From contig NZ_CP011114.1 of NCBI RefSeq assembly GCF_000993825.1, forward strand, positions 3,224,001 to 3,288,000: DNA of 64,000 nt. Direction: 5' to 3'. This document shows positions 16,185-24,400 of this stretch, in pieces. The notes under the pieces were generated by a model. The model did no database searches. It was not told the origin of the DNA and saw only the letters and a program-made list of their open reading frames with translations. How positions within the stretch are numbered: position 1 is the stretch's first letter; the number at the start of each line of letters is the position of its first letter. Position numbers and translations under genes: made by a program. Source of the stretch: Paenibacillus durus ATCC 35681 (GTDB lineage: Bacteria; Bacillota; Bacilli; Paenibacillales; Paenibacillaceae).

Positions 16185-16718
16185 TTACCAGCCCCGGTTC
16201 CACTTATTCCGCCCGCTGCTGCGTCCCGCAATCAGCCAAATTCCCGCCAGAACGAGAACAATTCCGATAATGTACATAATGCCCGAGCCCAAGATGCTTA
16301 GGAACATCAGCGCCACACTGAGAACGCCGAGTACGATGGCGCCTATGGTTAATCCGCCGCTTCGCGGAGATACGAAAAGCGAATACTCGTAAAGGCCAAC
16401 CGCCACGCCCAGCGGCAGTACAGGCCAGAGATAAGCCATCAGTCCCCAGCTCCACGTGTTGCACAGGCCAAACAGCAAGCCGTATACGGTGAGAATACCG
16501 GCGGGTATAAGCGCGGCAGACGTAATCCGCCGGCCGAAGACGAGAACATGCAGGAATATTCCAGGCAGCAGCAGAAGCAACGGCCACAGCGCCCGTCCTA
16601 AAAAACCGAATACCCCTAATTTTCCCAGTAAAATAACAAGCCCAGCGCATACGACGAACAGACCCAGCTTTATATCGTTTTTGGAGGACATCATACCACC
16701 CATCCCTTCAACTCGCAT
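16185..16718 (-). CDS. Multi-pass membrane protein, unknown function
   Basis: About 177 residues, almost entirely hydrophobic with about seven short membrane segments (LGLFVVCAGLVILLG, ALWPLLLLLPGIFLHVLVF, SAALIPAGILTVYGLLFGL, YLWPVLPLGVAVGLYEYSL, GLTIGAIVLGVLSVALMFLS, GSGIMYIIGIVLVLAGIWLI). The tail GRSSGRNKWNRGW is basic. The paired segments resemble LiaF/DUF5668-type membrane modules, but no catalytic motif is visible and I do not assign a function. The start is uncertain: ATG 16718 lies eight bases after GGAG; ATG 16703 and 16694 are alternatives, and the frame extends to 16784. It lies between terC and typA on the same strand. Confidence 0.6.
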   Translation of the reverse strand: MRVEGMGGMMSSKNDIKLGLFVVCAGLVILLGKLGVFGFLGRALWPLLLLLPGIFLHVLVFGRRITSAALIPAGILTVYGLLFGLCNTWSWGLMAYLWPVLPLGVAVGLYEYSLFVSPRSGGLTIGAIVLGVLSVALMFLSILGSGIMYIIGIVLVLAGIWLIAGRSSGRNKWNRGW

Positions 16719-16817
16719 CTCTTCCGCTCCGCATCGGCTGTCCGACGCTTCAGGATTCTTCTTTATTTTATCCGAATCCCGCAAAAAACACCATCATTCG
16801 CCACTGAAAGCCAAAAG

Positions 16818-16845
16818 AAAAGACCCCACGGAATGGAGCCTTTTC
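16818..16845 (-). terminator. Probable terminator downstream of terC
   Basis: On the minus strand AAAAGG(CTCCA) pairs with TGGGGTC, using G-T wobble, around a 5-base loop. TTTTCTTTT follows. It lies about 50 bp after the terC stop. Confidence 0.5.
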
Positions 16846-16895
16846 CTTTGAATTCTGAACAGAAACTCTACGCGGGCAACTTTATTTCTCCTTTT

Positions 16896-17555
16896 CTACC
16901 CCGCTCTTGGGGTATGCCGCTTGATCCCGCCAGCCGCCACGACGGCAACGCCCAGCGCAACCGGCAGTAAAGAATGAAGAGTGGGCAGCAGGAAAGACAG
17001 CATCGCGCCCAGCTTGGCGTCCTGAAGGAGCATCTCCCCGGAGGTGTAGGCCAGAATATAAGCGCCTAGATAAATAAGGAACGGAAAGCGGTGCAGCCAC
17101 CCGGTGATAATGCCGCTGCCCCATACAACGACCGGAATGCTGAGCGCAATCCCGATGACAATTAGAGCCAAATCGCCCTTCGCCAGTCCCGCAATGGCAA
17201 GGACATTGTCGAGACTCATAATAAAATCCGCCGCCAAAATGGTCCGGATTGCCTTCCATACCGTCGAGCCTTCGCTCACGCGGATATGATCTTCCTCCTC
17301 CAGCAGCAGCTTGAATGCTATCCAGAGCAGCATGAGGCCGCCGCCAGCCTGAATATAAGGGATTTTCAGCAGCAGCACCGCCGCCAGCGTCAGGATGCAG
17401 CGCAGAAGCACAGCCCCTGCCGCTCCCCACCATACGGCCTTTTTCCGGTGCCTGTCCGGCAGGTTTTTGCTCGCCATCGCGATCACTACGGCATTGTCTC
17501 CGCTGAGCACTAAATTCACCATTAAGATTTCCCCAAGCAGCCATATCGATTCCAT
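16896..17555 (-). CDS. TerC family integral membrane protein (YjbE-like)
   Basis: A 219-residue membrane protein of the TerC family, which is linked to metal-ion (manganese) export and to metalation of exoenzymes. About seven membrane segments are visible. The family's acidic intramembrane motifs are present: NLVLSGDNAVVIAMA (Asp at about 20) and ADFIMSLDNVLAIAGLA (Asp at about 117). The ATG follows GGAGGAATGTTCG. It is 90 bp downstream of thiI on the same strand. No yybP-ykoY (manganese) riboswitch was recognised in the short upstream gap, although some relatives carry one. The transported ion is inferred. Confidence 0.85.
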   Translation of the reverse strand: MESIWLLGEILMVNLVLSGDNAVVIAMASKNLPDRHRKKAVWWGAAGAVLLRCILTLAAVLLLKIPYIQAGGGLMLLWIAFKLLLEEEDHIRVSEGSTVWKAIRTILAADFIMSLDNVLAIAGLAKGDLALIVIGIALSIPVVVWGSGIITGWLHRFPFLIYLGAYILAYTSGEMLLQDAKLGAMLSFLLPTLHSLLPVALGVAVVAAGGIKRHTPRAG

Positions 17556-17644
17556 CGAACATTCCTCCCGAACCGGCTATGTAACTACTTGTATGCTCAG
17601 CCAAGGCAAGCTATGCTTCCTGTCCCATTTCCCCCTCTTTCTTG

Positions 17645-18925
17645 TTAGAACCATTCTTCGTTGACGGTTGCGATCAAATCGGCCTCATCGGCAGGGCGTT
17701 CATCTCCATGCGGAGTGACTTCCACCGTAATTACCGCTGCAGCCGCCTCGGCAAGCCGATCCGCATAACCGGGCAGCGTCGCTTCGATCTTCTCAACGAT
17801 TTGCAGATTCGGATTGGTTGTCGGCGACTTCGGCAGGAACAGTGTGCAGCAGTCCTCATAAGGAAGAATCGATAAATCATAGGTGCCGATTTGCTTCGCA
17901 AGATCCACAATTTCGGCTTTGTCCATCATAACGAGCGGCCGCAGCAGCGGCAGCTCGGTCGCGCGCCCAATGACATTCATGCTGGGCAGCGTCTGGCTGG
18001 CCACCTGGCCCAAACTTTCACCGGTGATTAGCGCCAGCGCACCCTCGCGTTCCGCGAGCGCTGTCGCGATCCTCAGCATCGCCCTTCGCATCAGTGTAAC
18101 CATTAGATTGTCCTGACCGATTCCGGCAAACGAAGTCTGCACCTCCGTAAACGGGACCAGATGCAGCCGAATTTTTCCCGCATACCGCGACAATACCCTG
18201 GCCAAATCGACAACCTTCTGCCGGGCTTCCCGGCTTGTATACGGATAGCTGAAGAAATGAACGCATTCCACCTCCAGCCCCCGCCGCATGGAAGACCATG
18301 CCGCCACCGGACTGTCAATCCCGCCTGACAGAAGCAGCATGGCCTTGCCGTTGGTGCCGAGCGGAAAGCCGCCCACTGCGGGAATACTCTCGCAGAAAAT
18401 ATAAGCTTGCTGTTCACGAACCTCCACCCTCAGCTCGAGCTCCGGCGTTCTGACGTCGACGGAAAGCGCCTGGAAGGCTTTAAGCAGCGGAGCGGAGACG
18501 AGACGGTTCATCTCCTGCGAGCCATATGGGAAATCCTTCCATACCCGCCGGGCATTCACTTTGAAGGTTGTTCCAGGTTCGGGATTGAGCATTTCAATAA
18601 ATCGAAGACTTGCCTCCACGATTTCCTCAAGCGCCGGCCTAACTGCTTTTACCGGACTTATGGATGAAATGCCGAATACTTTGACCAGCGCTTCCAGCAG
18701 CTCCTGCGCGGGTTCTCCGTTCAGCTCCACATATATCCGTCCATATTCTTTAAGCAGCCTCGCCCTGGAATAAGGCTTGACGATTTCCCTTACATGCCGC
18801 AGCATCGTCTTCTCGAAACGGGTGCGGTTCTTGCCCTTAAGCGTAAACTCTCCGAAACGCAGCAGCAGCATGTCGGCGTATTCTATGCTTGTTCCCGCCA
18901 AACGCGCGGGTTCTATCGGTTTCAT
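17645..18925 (-). CDS. thiI: tRNA 4-thiouridine / thiazole sulfurtransferase ThiI
   Basis: A 426-residue enzyme that adenylates U8 of tRNA and receives sulfur from a cysteine desulfurase. It can also feed thiamine thiazole synthesis. It has an N-terminal ferredoxin-like region (LLLRFGEFTLKGKNRTRFEK), a THUMP domain (about 60-165) and a PP-loop ATPase with LLLSGGIDSPVAAW near residue 180. The tail has no rhodanese domain, as in most Firmicutes. ATG 18925 starts one base after the TAA of the desulfurase and lies 11 bases after AAGGAGG; a longer frame to 18949 is less likely. The tight coupling with the desulfurase matches nifZ-thiI of B. subtilis. Confidence 0.94.
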   Translation of the reverse strand: MKPIEPARLAGTSIEYADMLLLRFGEFTLKGKNRTRFEKTMLRHVREIVKPYSRARLLKEYGRIYVELNGEPAQELLEALVKVFGISSISPVKAVRPALEEIVEASLRFIEMLNPEPGTTFKVNARRVWKDFPYGSQEMNRLVSAPLLKAFQALSVDVRTPELELRVEVREQQAYIFCESIPAVGGFPLGTNGKAMLLLSGGIDSPVAAWSSMRRGLEVECVHFFSYPYTSREARQKVVDLARVLSRYAGKIRLHLVPFTEVQTSFAGIGQDNLMVTLMRRAMLRIATALAEREGALALITGESLGQVASQTLPSMNVIGRATELPLLRPLVMMDKAEIVDLAKQIGTYDLSILPYEDCCTLFLPKSPTTNPNLQIVEKIEATLPGYADRLAEAAAAVITVEVTPHGDERPADEADLIATVNEEWF

Positions 18926-18926
18926 G

Positions 18927-20078
18927 TTACCGCATGCCTCCTTCAGCAATCTTCAAAGCTTTAATTGCGCCAAGCAGCGCCTGTTCCAAAGCGGCAACAT
19001 CGCCTGCGGTATGCTCATCCCCGAAGCTGATGCGAATGCCGCCAAGCGCCGCACTTTCATCCCTGCCGATCGCGAGCAGTACACGGCTCGGTTCGGCCAG
19101 CCGCGATGAACACGCGGAGCGGGTGGATACCAGCATGCCGAGCTGCTCAAGCTGTCGCGCCATAACCTCGCCTTTCATGCCGGGATAAGAAAAATGCACG
19201 ATATGAGGCGCTCCCTTTTCGCTGCTATTCACGATGAATTCGGGTATTTCCCGCAAAAATGCCAGCAGCCTGTTCCGGAGCGGCAGTATGCGGGAGACGA
19301 ATTCTCCCCGCCACTCGGAGGCCATCCGCACCGCTTTGGCTCCGGCGACGATCGCCGGGAGATTTTCCGTTCCGGCACGTAGGCCGCCCTCATGGGAGCC
19401 GCCGCTCAGCAGCGGGAACAATTGAACCCCTTCTTTGACATACAGCAGGCCGCTTCCGCGGGGACCACGGATTTTATGCGGAGACAAGCTGTACAAGTCC
19501 GCTCCGAAATCCCGGGGATCTCCGGGGAGCTTGCCGAACCCCTGAACGCCGTCCACATGGAACAGCGTCCGGGGGTTAGCCGATTTGACGGCGCGGCTGA
19601 TCTCCGCCAGCGGCTGCACCGAGCCGATTTCGTTATTGACGTGCATTACGCTTACAAGGACCGTATCGCGCCGTACTGCCCCGGCAACCTCTGAAGGGTT
19701 CACCGTACCATTTGCATCAGGCCGGATGAAGGTGACTTCCCAGCCCATTTGTTGCAGCTGCAGGCAGCTCTCATAGACGGAAGGATGCTCGATCTCCGTC
19801 GTTATGATATGGCGGCCTCTTCCCGTATACTGCAAAGCGGCGCCTTTAATGGCCAGGTTGTTGCTTTCCGTTGCCCCGGAGGTGAATCTGATCTCCCCGG
19901 GGAGAACGCCAAGCGCAGCGGCACTTACTTCCCGGGCCCGTTCAATCAGAGCGGCAGCCTCGGCTCCGGCCCGGTGCAGCGAAGAGGGATTCGCATAATG
20001 CAGCCTCATTAGCTGCTCCACCGTGCGCGCGACCTCATCATAGGGCGGCGCGGCGGCGGCATAATCCCAATAAATCAT
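18927..20078 (-). CDS. Cysteine desulfurase, NifZ/IscS-like, partner of ThiI
   Basis: A 383-residue PLP enzyme that removes sulfur from cysteine as a persulfide, most likely for transfer to ThiI. It starts MIYWDYAAAAPP, has TSGATESNNLAIKG near the cofactor phosphate site, and SLSPHKIRGPRGSGLLYV with the PLP-binding Lys. The mobile loop STRSACSSR carries the catalytic Cys near residue 330. The ATG at 20078 is preferred because AAGGAG lies about 11 bases upstream; TTG 20087 is too close to that site. Translation is coupled to thiI, one base downstream. This corresponds to nifZ rather than the housekeeping iscS/sufS. Confidence 0.9.
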   Translation of the reverse strand: MIYWDYAAAAPPYDEVARTVEQLMRLHYANPSSLHRAGAEAAALIERAREVSAAALGVLPGEIRFTSGATESNNLAIKGAALQYTGRGRHIITTEIEHPSVYESCLQLQQMGWEVTFIRPDANGTVNPSEVAGAVRRDTVLVSVMHVNNEIGSVQPLAEISRAVKSANPRTLFHVDGVQGFGKLPGDPRDFGADLYSLSPHKIRGPRGSGLLYVKEGVQLFPLLSGGSHEGGLRAGTENLPAIVAGAKAVRMASEWRGEFVSRILPLRNRLLAFLREIPEFIVNSSEKGAPHIVHFSYPGMKGEVMARQLEQLGMLVSTRSACSSRLAEPSRVLLAIGRDESAALGGIRISFGDEHTAGDVAALEQALLGAIKALKIAEGGMR

Positions 20079-20111
20079 ATATGCCAAAACTCCTTTGCTG
20101 TCAATAAAGTG

Positions 20112-20176
20112 AAAGGATCAAACGGGGACCCGGCGGCCGGAGCACGGCGCGAACGGTTTGTCCCGTTTGACCCTTT
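20112..20176 (-). terminator. Long hairpin downstream of the lytic transglycosylase gene
   Basis: AAAGG(A)TCAAACGGG at 20112-20126 pairs with CCCGTTTGACCCTTT at 20162-20176, enclosing a GC-rich 35-base loop. The minus strand continues CACTTTATT after it. It is a plausible but not classical terminator, since it lacks a clean T-run. Confidence 0.5.
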
Positions 20177-20187
20177 CTATTATACCG

Positions 20188-20898
20188 CTATACTGCATAT
20201 TTGGCGCGGGCGCGTTCGATTTTGGCAATATAGGCCTGCGTCTCTTCCGGCAGCTTGTCCAATTGCTGCATCAGTTCTTCGTCCGTGCTAACCCCGAGCT
20301 TGATCACGCGGGCCGGACCAGCGTTATAGGCAGCAAGCGCCATTTTCTCCTGTCCGTTAAACCGATTCAGCTGATACGACAAGTAGCGGACGCCTCCGTC
20401 AATGCTTTGCGCCGGATCGAACGGATCGGATACCCCGAGCCCTTCGGCGGTGCCATCCATTAGCTGCATCAGTCCCTTGGCTCCCGCTGAGGAAACAACA
20501 TTCGGATTGAAAGAGGATTCCGTATCAATGACCGCTTTAATCAGATCGGTAGGCACTCCGTATTTGGACGACGCCGCCTGAATAAGATTTTCATAGCTGG
20601 TCGGTTTTGCCGCTGCATCCGCAGCTCCATTAACATCCGCTCCCGCTATTTCCCCGGAAATACCGCCTGCCCCCACGGCCCCGACTTTCTGCCATAGCAG
20701 CCCGTCTTCGGGCGCAGCAGTTCGGGCCTTCACCTCACCGGAAGATGATGATTGATCCGCAAGAACAGCCTCGAATCGAGATGCTCCCGATGTGGAGCTT
20801 TTATTATTTTTTGCCGAAACGCCTGCATCAGCTGAGCTTCTTAGGTTAATCCAATTCAATTGGCCAGTCTCGCTGGCGACGGCGGGATTAATATTCAT
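20188..20898 (-). CDS. Lytic transglycosylase, SLT domain
   Basis: A 236-residue protein. The first 110 residues are Ser/Ala/Gly-rich with no clear signal peptide. Residues 115-235 are an SLT (goose-lysozyme-like) domain: KAVIDTESSFNPNVVSSAGAKG (catalytic Glu at about 128), LMQLMDGTAEGLGV, AYNAGPARV. It cleaves the glycan strand of peptidoglycan. The ATG follows GAGGGAATG. The absence of a recognisable secretion signal is notable; related Bacillales proteins (YjbJ/CwlQ type) share this. It is probably a separate unit from the desulfurase-thiI pair. Confidence 0.87.
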   Translation of the reverse strand: MNINPAVASETGQLNWINLRSSADAGVSAKNNKSSTSGASRFEAVLADQSSSSGEVKARTAAPEDGLLWQKVGAVGAGGISGEIAGADVNGAADAAAKPTSYENLIQAASSKYGVPTDLIKAVIDTESSFNPNVVSSAGAKGLMQLMDGTAEGLGVSDPFDPAQSIDGGVRYLSYQLNRFNGQEKMALAAYNAGPARVIKLGVSTDEELMQQLDKLPEETQAYIAKIERARAKYAV

Positions 20899-21002
20899 GC
20901 TGCCGCATTCCCTCTTCCCTTAATCTAGTACTTTAATAATTATATCGGTTTTTGGAGGGAATTTGTTAAATATAGTTTTATTTTATGCTGCCTGCGGGTT
21001 TT

Positions 21003-21045
21003 AAAAAAGGCTCTCAGCCCCTTTTCCAAGGTCCGAAAGCCTTCT
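21003..21045 (-). terminator. Intrinsic terminator after the DUF4190 gene
   Basis: On the minus strand AAGGCTTTCGG pairs with CTGAGAGCCTT, with wobble pairs, and is followed by TTTTAAAA. It lies 25 bp after the stop at 21070. Confidence 0.72.
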
Positions 21046-21069
21046 TTGCCAACTGTTCCCTGTTAAAAC

Positions 21070-21465
21070 CTAACGAGCGAAAGGAATCATAACGAAATAA
21101 CTTAGCGTTGCGACAATACCAAGACCGATCGCCCAGCCTCCGGCTGTTTTACGGCCCTTATTATAAGCATAATAGCCCAATACTGCCGCCGACGGTCCCA
21201 AAATAACCGGCCAAATGAACAGAGAAGCAATGCCTAAGACCAGTCCGGCATAACCGGCAGTCTTATCCGCATCCCCCTCCCTGTCAGCAGTTCGCTCCTT
21301 CGAACCGTCTGGAGAGTCAGAACGGACTGGAAGCGGACTGATCTCGGATGCATATTCCTCGCGATGCTCGGGCGATTTCCGGGGGTAATCGACTCTGCGC
21401 GGACGCAGCTTGATTTTTTTGCGTTTGGAGCCGTTTAATCCTGAATCCTTGTGTCCACTGTCCAT
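21070..21465 (-). CDS. DUF4190 membrane protein
   Basis: A 131-residue protein. The first 70 residues are charged and hydrophilic (KRKKIKLRPRRVDYPRK, then an acidic stretch). A two-segment membrane hairpin follows (AGYAGLVLGIASLFIWPVILGPSAAVLGYYAY, then GGWAIGLGIVATLSYFVMI), characteristic of the DUF4190 domain. Function is unknown. The ATG lies six bases after AGGAGGG. It is 11 bp downstream of the DUF1540 gene on the same strand, so they are probably co-transcribed. Confidence 0.75.
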   Translation of the reverse strand: MDSGHKDSGLNGSKRKKIKLRPRRVDYPRKSPEHREEYASEISPLPVRSDSPDGSKERTADREGDADKTAGYAGLVLGIASLFIWPVILGPSAAVLGYYAYNKGRKTAGGWAIGLGIVATLSYFVMIPFAR

Positions 21466-21476
21466 AGGGAACCCTC

Positions 21477-21701
21477 CTACGCTTTCGGCTTAAAGGTAAG
21501 ACAACAGGTTGCAGAGGAATTAGCCGCAACATCATGATGATTCGCGTAGGTCATTTCTTCGGCTAATTCTTCTTTCATCCGGCTTCCCGAGTGCTTGTCG
21601 ATTTCAATAATGATTTCCTCGGCGCGGCAGATGTTGCTCTCACCCCAATAATTACAGTTACTGACACTGCAGTTGACTATGGTTTTTGCGGCATTTGCCA
21701 T
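21477..21701 (-). CDS. DUF1540 cysteine-rich small protein
   Basis: A 74-residue cytoplasmic protein with the DUF1540 cysteine pattern: NCSVSNCNYWGESNICRAEEIII and a C-terminal ATCCLTFKP. The spaced cysteines suggest metal binding, but no function is established. The ATG is preceded by GAGGTGATATCCA. It heads a two-gene unit with the DUF4190 gene, between the ypuI terminator (21771-21802) and the DUF4190 terminator. Confidence 0.8.
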   Translation of the reverse strand: MANAAKTIVNCSVSNCNYWGESNICRAEEIIIEIDKHSGSRMKEELAEEMTYANHHDVAANSSATCCLTFKPKA

Positions 21702-21770
21702 TGGATATCACCTCGGCTTCATTATGTCCTTTCGGCAGAGCTATTATGCAGCGCGGAGAGTTCTTGAATA

Positions 21771-21802
21771 AAAAAAGCCTCCCGCACATTCGGGAGACTT
21801 TT
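21771..21802 (-). terminator. Intrinsic terminator of the ypuI-like gene
   Basis: On the minus strand AAAAGTCTCCCG pairs with CGGGAGGCTTTT around AATGTG, with a run of seven T residues. It starts six bases after the stop at 21808. Confidence 0.88.
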
Positions 21803-21807
21803 GGAAA

Positions 21808-22302
21808 TTACAATTGATTTTGCATACGCCGCTCAGTCAAATAATCGTTCTCGTAGTAGGTGAGATCATCGCGCAGTTCCTCATACACCTTGGTAATGTC
21901 CAAAATGATATCGCGGACGGGACGAACCGGCTTTTTGCGGAAACGGATGGCATCCTGCCCCGTGTAGGCGTAACGTCCATCTTCCGAGTAGCTTTCATTT
22001 TTCGGATAGAAGAAGTTATTGACGCCATAGTGGTAAACATTATAAAGCGCTTTTTGCGCAAACTCCTCATTAAATGTGGCGCGGCGGAGCGCAACTCCCA
22101 GCTTCTCGTACGACATCTCGGAGAATACCAGCAAGTGACGGAGGTCAGACAGAAATCCTTGATAAAAATGCGTCGTTTCCTCGTCCGGTTCGGGCGCAAG
22201 CTGCGGCAGCGCGTAGTGATTTAGGAATGCCTCCATTTTCTCAATGGCATATTTAAGCTTTTCTCTCGTCGTTTCGCACAAATTCTGAATATTGGCTGAC
22301 AT
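21808..22302 (-). CDS. ypuI: DUF3907 protein (YpuI-like)
   Basis: A 164-residue soluble, mostly helical protein matching the DUF3907/YpuI family of Bacillales: LCETTREKLKYAIEKMEAFL, YNVYHYGVNNFFYPKNESY, GQDAIRFRKKPV and a C-terminal YYENDYLTERR. No enzyme motif is visible and its function is unknown. The ATG follows AGGGGGAG. It is transcribed away from the subtilase gene across a 194-bp gap (22303-22496) in which I see no clear promoter pair. Confidence 0.78.
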   Translation of the reverse strand: MSANIQNLCETTREKLKYAIEKMEAFLNHYALPQLAPEPDEETTHFYQGFLSDLRHLLVFSEMSYEKLGVALRRATFNEEFAQKALYNVYHYGVNNFFYPKNESYSEDGRYAYTGQDAIRFRKKPVRPVRDIILDITKVYEELRDDLTYYENDYLTERRMQNQL

Positions 22303-22496
22303 GGCGGTTGCTCCCCCTTATTGTCTTCGGCTATAAATTTAACTTGCCTGCTGTTACATAATTCCTTGCATTTCAATCGTTTTCATGTCTATCCTAACAT
22401 AAAAATAGGTTCGGCGGTATCCCTTTTACACATGTATAAATCAGGCTGTGTCCTCCCATTCTAACCTTATTACAATGTCAGGGAGGAGCGGGAAAT

Positions 22497-24383
22497 ATGT
22501 CTCGCAAAAATATTGCCATCGCCGGTCTGCTCACAGCGGTCTGCGCTTCCGTACTGGTGTTTATCATAGCTACGCATCCTGGAACGGGGAACATCGGGGG
22601 GCAGCCGGGATATGTGCCTCCAACTCAGGAGAAGCCTCTGAAAAAAATGGCGCTGATCCAGGATGTTGCCGCCACGGATAAGCTGAACCGCGTTGATGCG
22701 GGCCGGGATTTGCGCGCAATGCTTACGGCAACCGAAGGCAAGCCGCCGCGTGATGTTGCATTGTATGCGCAGCAGTTGGAACAGAGTCACGGGCATATTG
22801 CCATGCTTATGTGGATCGATTTCTCGAGAGAGCAGATTCGGACATTCAAATCCGTTCCGCCCGAAGGCACCCGCGAGCAGCAGCAGCGTCTTCGTCAGTA
22901 TTTGAATGCCGCCAAATCGGCGGTTAAAAAGCATCAATCCTACGAATCGCCTTCATTTGCCGTCGGAACCCGCAAGTACTTTATTATGGGTCAGCGGAGC
23001 CGGGATGGTCAAGTCGGCGTACTCGCCCTAATCGACCAGACCATACTCAGCCGGGTGGCTGAGCACCAGCGAAAAAACTTGCGGCTCATCCCCTACCCCA
23101 AAGAAGGCAAATTTCGCGTCGAGTCCGTGCATACCGACACACTGCGGGACATAACCGTCAAGACCGGGCATGACAATGAGAACGCGAGCCATTTTTACGA
23201 GAACGAAATCGTTGTCCGGTTCAGGGAAGGCCATCCGGGATCAGACCAGCTTAGAATAATAACCGCCGACATCCGCTGCGGAGCTCCCCGCAAGCTGGGT
23301 TACGCCTACATCTTCCGTTCTGCCAATATGAGTTATTCTCAGCTCAAGACATACTTCGCTAATAAGTGGCACCCACTTTACACCGAGCCTCACTATCTGT
23401 ACTTAACCAATGATTCTACAGATGAAAATACAGCCTCGGTAATAACTCCGAATGATCTGCTGTTCCCCGACTATCAATGGAATCTGCCGGCGATCGAAAC
23501 CGGCCGGGGGTGGAATTTGTCCAAGGGCAGCGACAAGGTTACCGTCGCCGTTGTCGATACCGGTGTTCAGGCCGATCATCCCGATCTTCGCGGACAGCTG
23601 CTCTCCGGCTACAACGCTATCACCAGCGGAGCCAAACCCGCCGATGATGTAGGCCACGGCACCCATGTCTGCGGCATTATCGGGGCACTGGTAAATAATT
23701 CCGAGGGAGTGGCTGGCATCAGCTGGTACAACAAAATCCTGCCGGTCAAAGTGCTGGATAAAACCGGAGCCGGCACTACCTATTCTGTTGCCGAAGGCAT
23801 TATTTGGGCGGCGGACAACGGGGCCAAGGTCATCAATCTCAGCCTTGGCAACTATGCCGATTCGCAATTCCTGCATGATGCCGTCAAGTACGCTTACGAC
23901 AGGGACGTGGTCCTGGTATCCGCCGCCGGAAACGACAACACGGAACGCCCGGGTTATCCCGCAGCCTATCCCGAGGTGCTGGCTGTCGCTGCGACGAACG
24001 CTTCTGGCGACAAAGCATCCTTTTCCAACTATGGCGATTATGTCGATGTCGCAGCGCCCGGTGAAAGTATCGCCAGCACGTATCCGGGCAGCCAGTACGC
24101 CGCGCTGTCGGGAACTTCCATGGCCAGCCCGCATGCCGCCGCCCTCGCCGGTCTGGTACGCTCGCTGAATCCGGATTTGACGAACCAAGAGGTCATGGAT
24201 CTCATGACCAAGAATACCGTCGATCTCGGCAGCCCGGGTCATGATAAATATTTTGGCTGGGGCCAGGTGGATATCTACAAAACGCTGCAGGCAGCCTCCG
24301 GCGGCGAGGTTCCGCTTGAGCTGTGGCCGCAGCATGTCAGGAAGAAAATTAATCTGCTGGAACGCAGACTGAAGATTAAATAA
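22497..24383 (+). CDS. Secreted subtilisin-like serine protease (S8)
   Basis: A 628-residue protease. The N terminus has a signal or anchor segment (residues 5-26). A propeptide-like region of about 280 residues follows, which I do not recognise in its first half. The catalytic domain has VAVVDTGVQADHPDL (Asp354), DVGHGTHVCGIIG (His387) and LSGTSMASPHAAALAG (Ser541), plus the oxyanion Asn in SAAGNDN. A short basic tail follows. The extra N-terminal region makes it much longer than classical subtilisins (about 380 residues). The ATG lies eight bases after GGGAGGAG. It converges on the MocR gene, whose stop is 17 bp away. Confidence 0.92.
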   Translation: MSRKNIAIAGLLTAVCASVLVFIIATHPGTGNIGGQPGYVPPTQEKPLKKMALIQDVAATDKLNRVDAGRDLRAMLTATEGKPPRDVALYAQQLEQSHGHIAMLMWIDFSREQIRTFKSVPPEGTREQQQRLRQYLNAAKSAVKKHQSYESPSFAVGTRKYFIMGQRSRDGQVGVLALIDQTILSRVAEHQRKNLRLIPYPKEGKFRVESVHTDTLRDITVKTGHDNENASHFYENEIVVRFREGHPGSDQLRIITADIRCGAPRKLGYAYIFRSANMSYSQLKTYFANKWHPLYTEPHYLYLTNDSTDENTASVITPNDLLFPDYQWNLPAIETGRGWNLSKGSDKVTVAVVDTGVQADHPDLRGQLLSGYNAITSGAKPADDVGHGTHVCGIIGALVNNSEGVAGISWYNKILPVKVLDKTGAGTTYSVAEGIIWAADNGAKVINLSLGNYADSQFLHDAVKYAYDRDVVLVSAAGNDNTERPGYPAAYPEVLAVAATNASGDKASFSNYGDYVDVAAPGESIASTYPGSQYAALSGTSMASPHAAALAGLVRSLNPDLTNQEVMDLMTKNTVDLGSPGHDKYFGWGQVDIYKTLQAASGGEVPLELWPQHVRKKINLLERRLKIK

Positions 24384-24400
24384 GAGCGCCGGTCAAATGA

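Noticed and set aside
16896..17644. Manganese (yybP-ykoY) riboswitch before terC
   Set aside because: The gap between thiI and terC is only 89 bp and shows none of the expected conserved loops.
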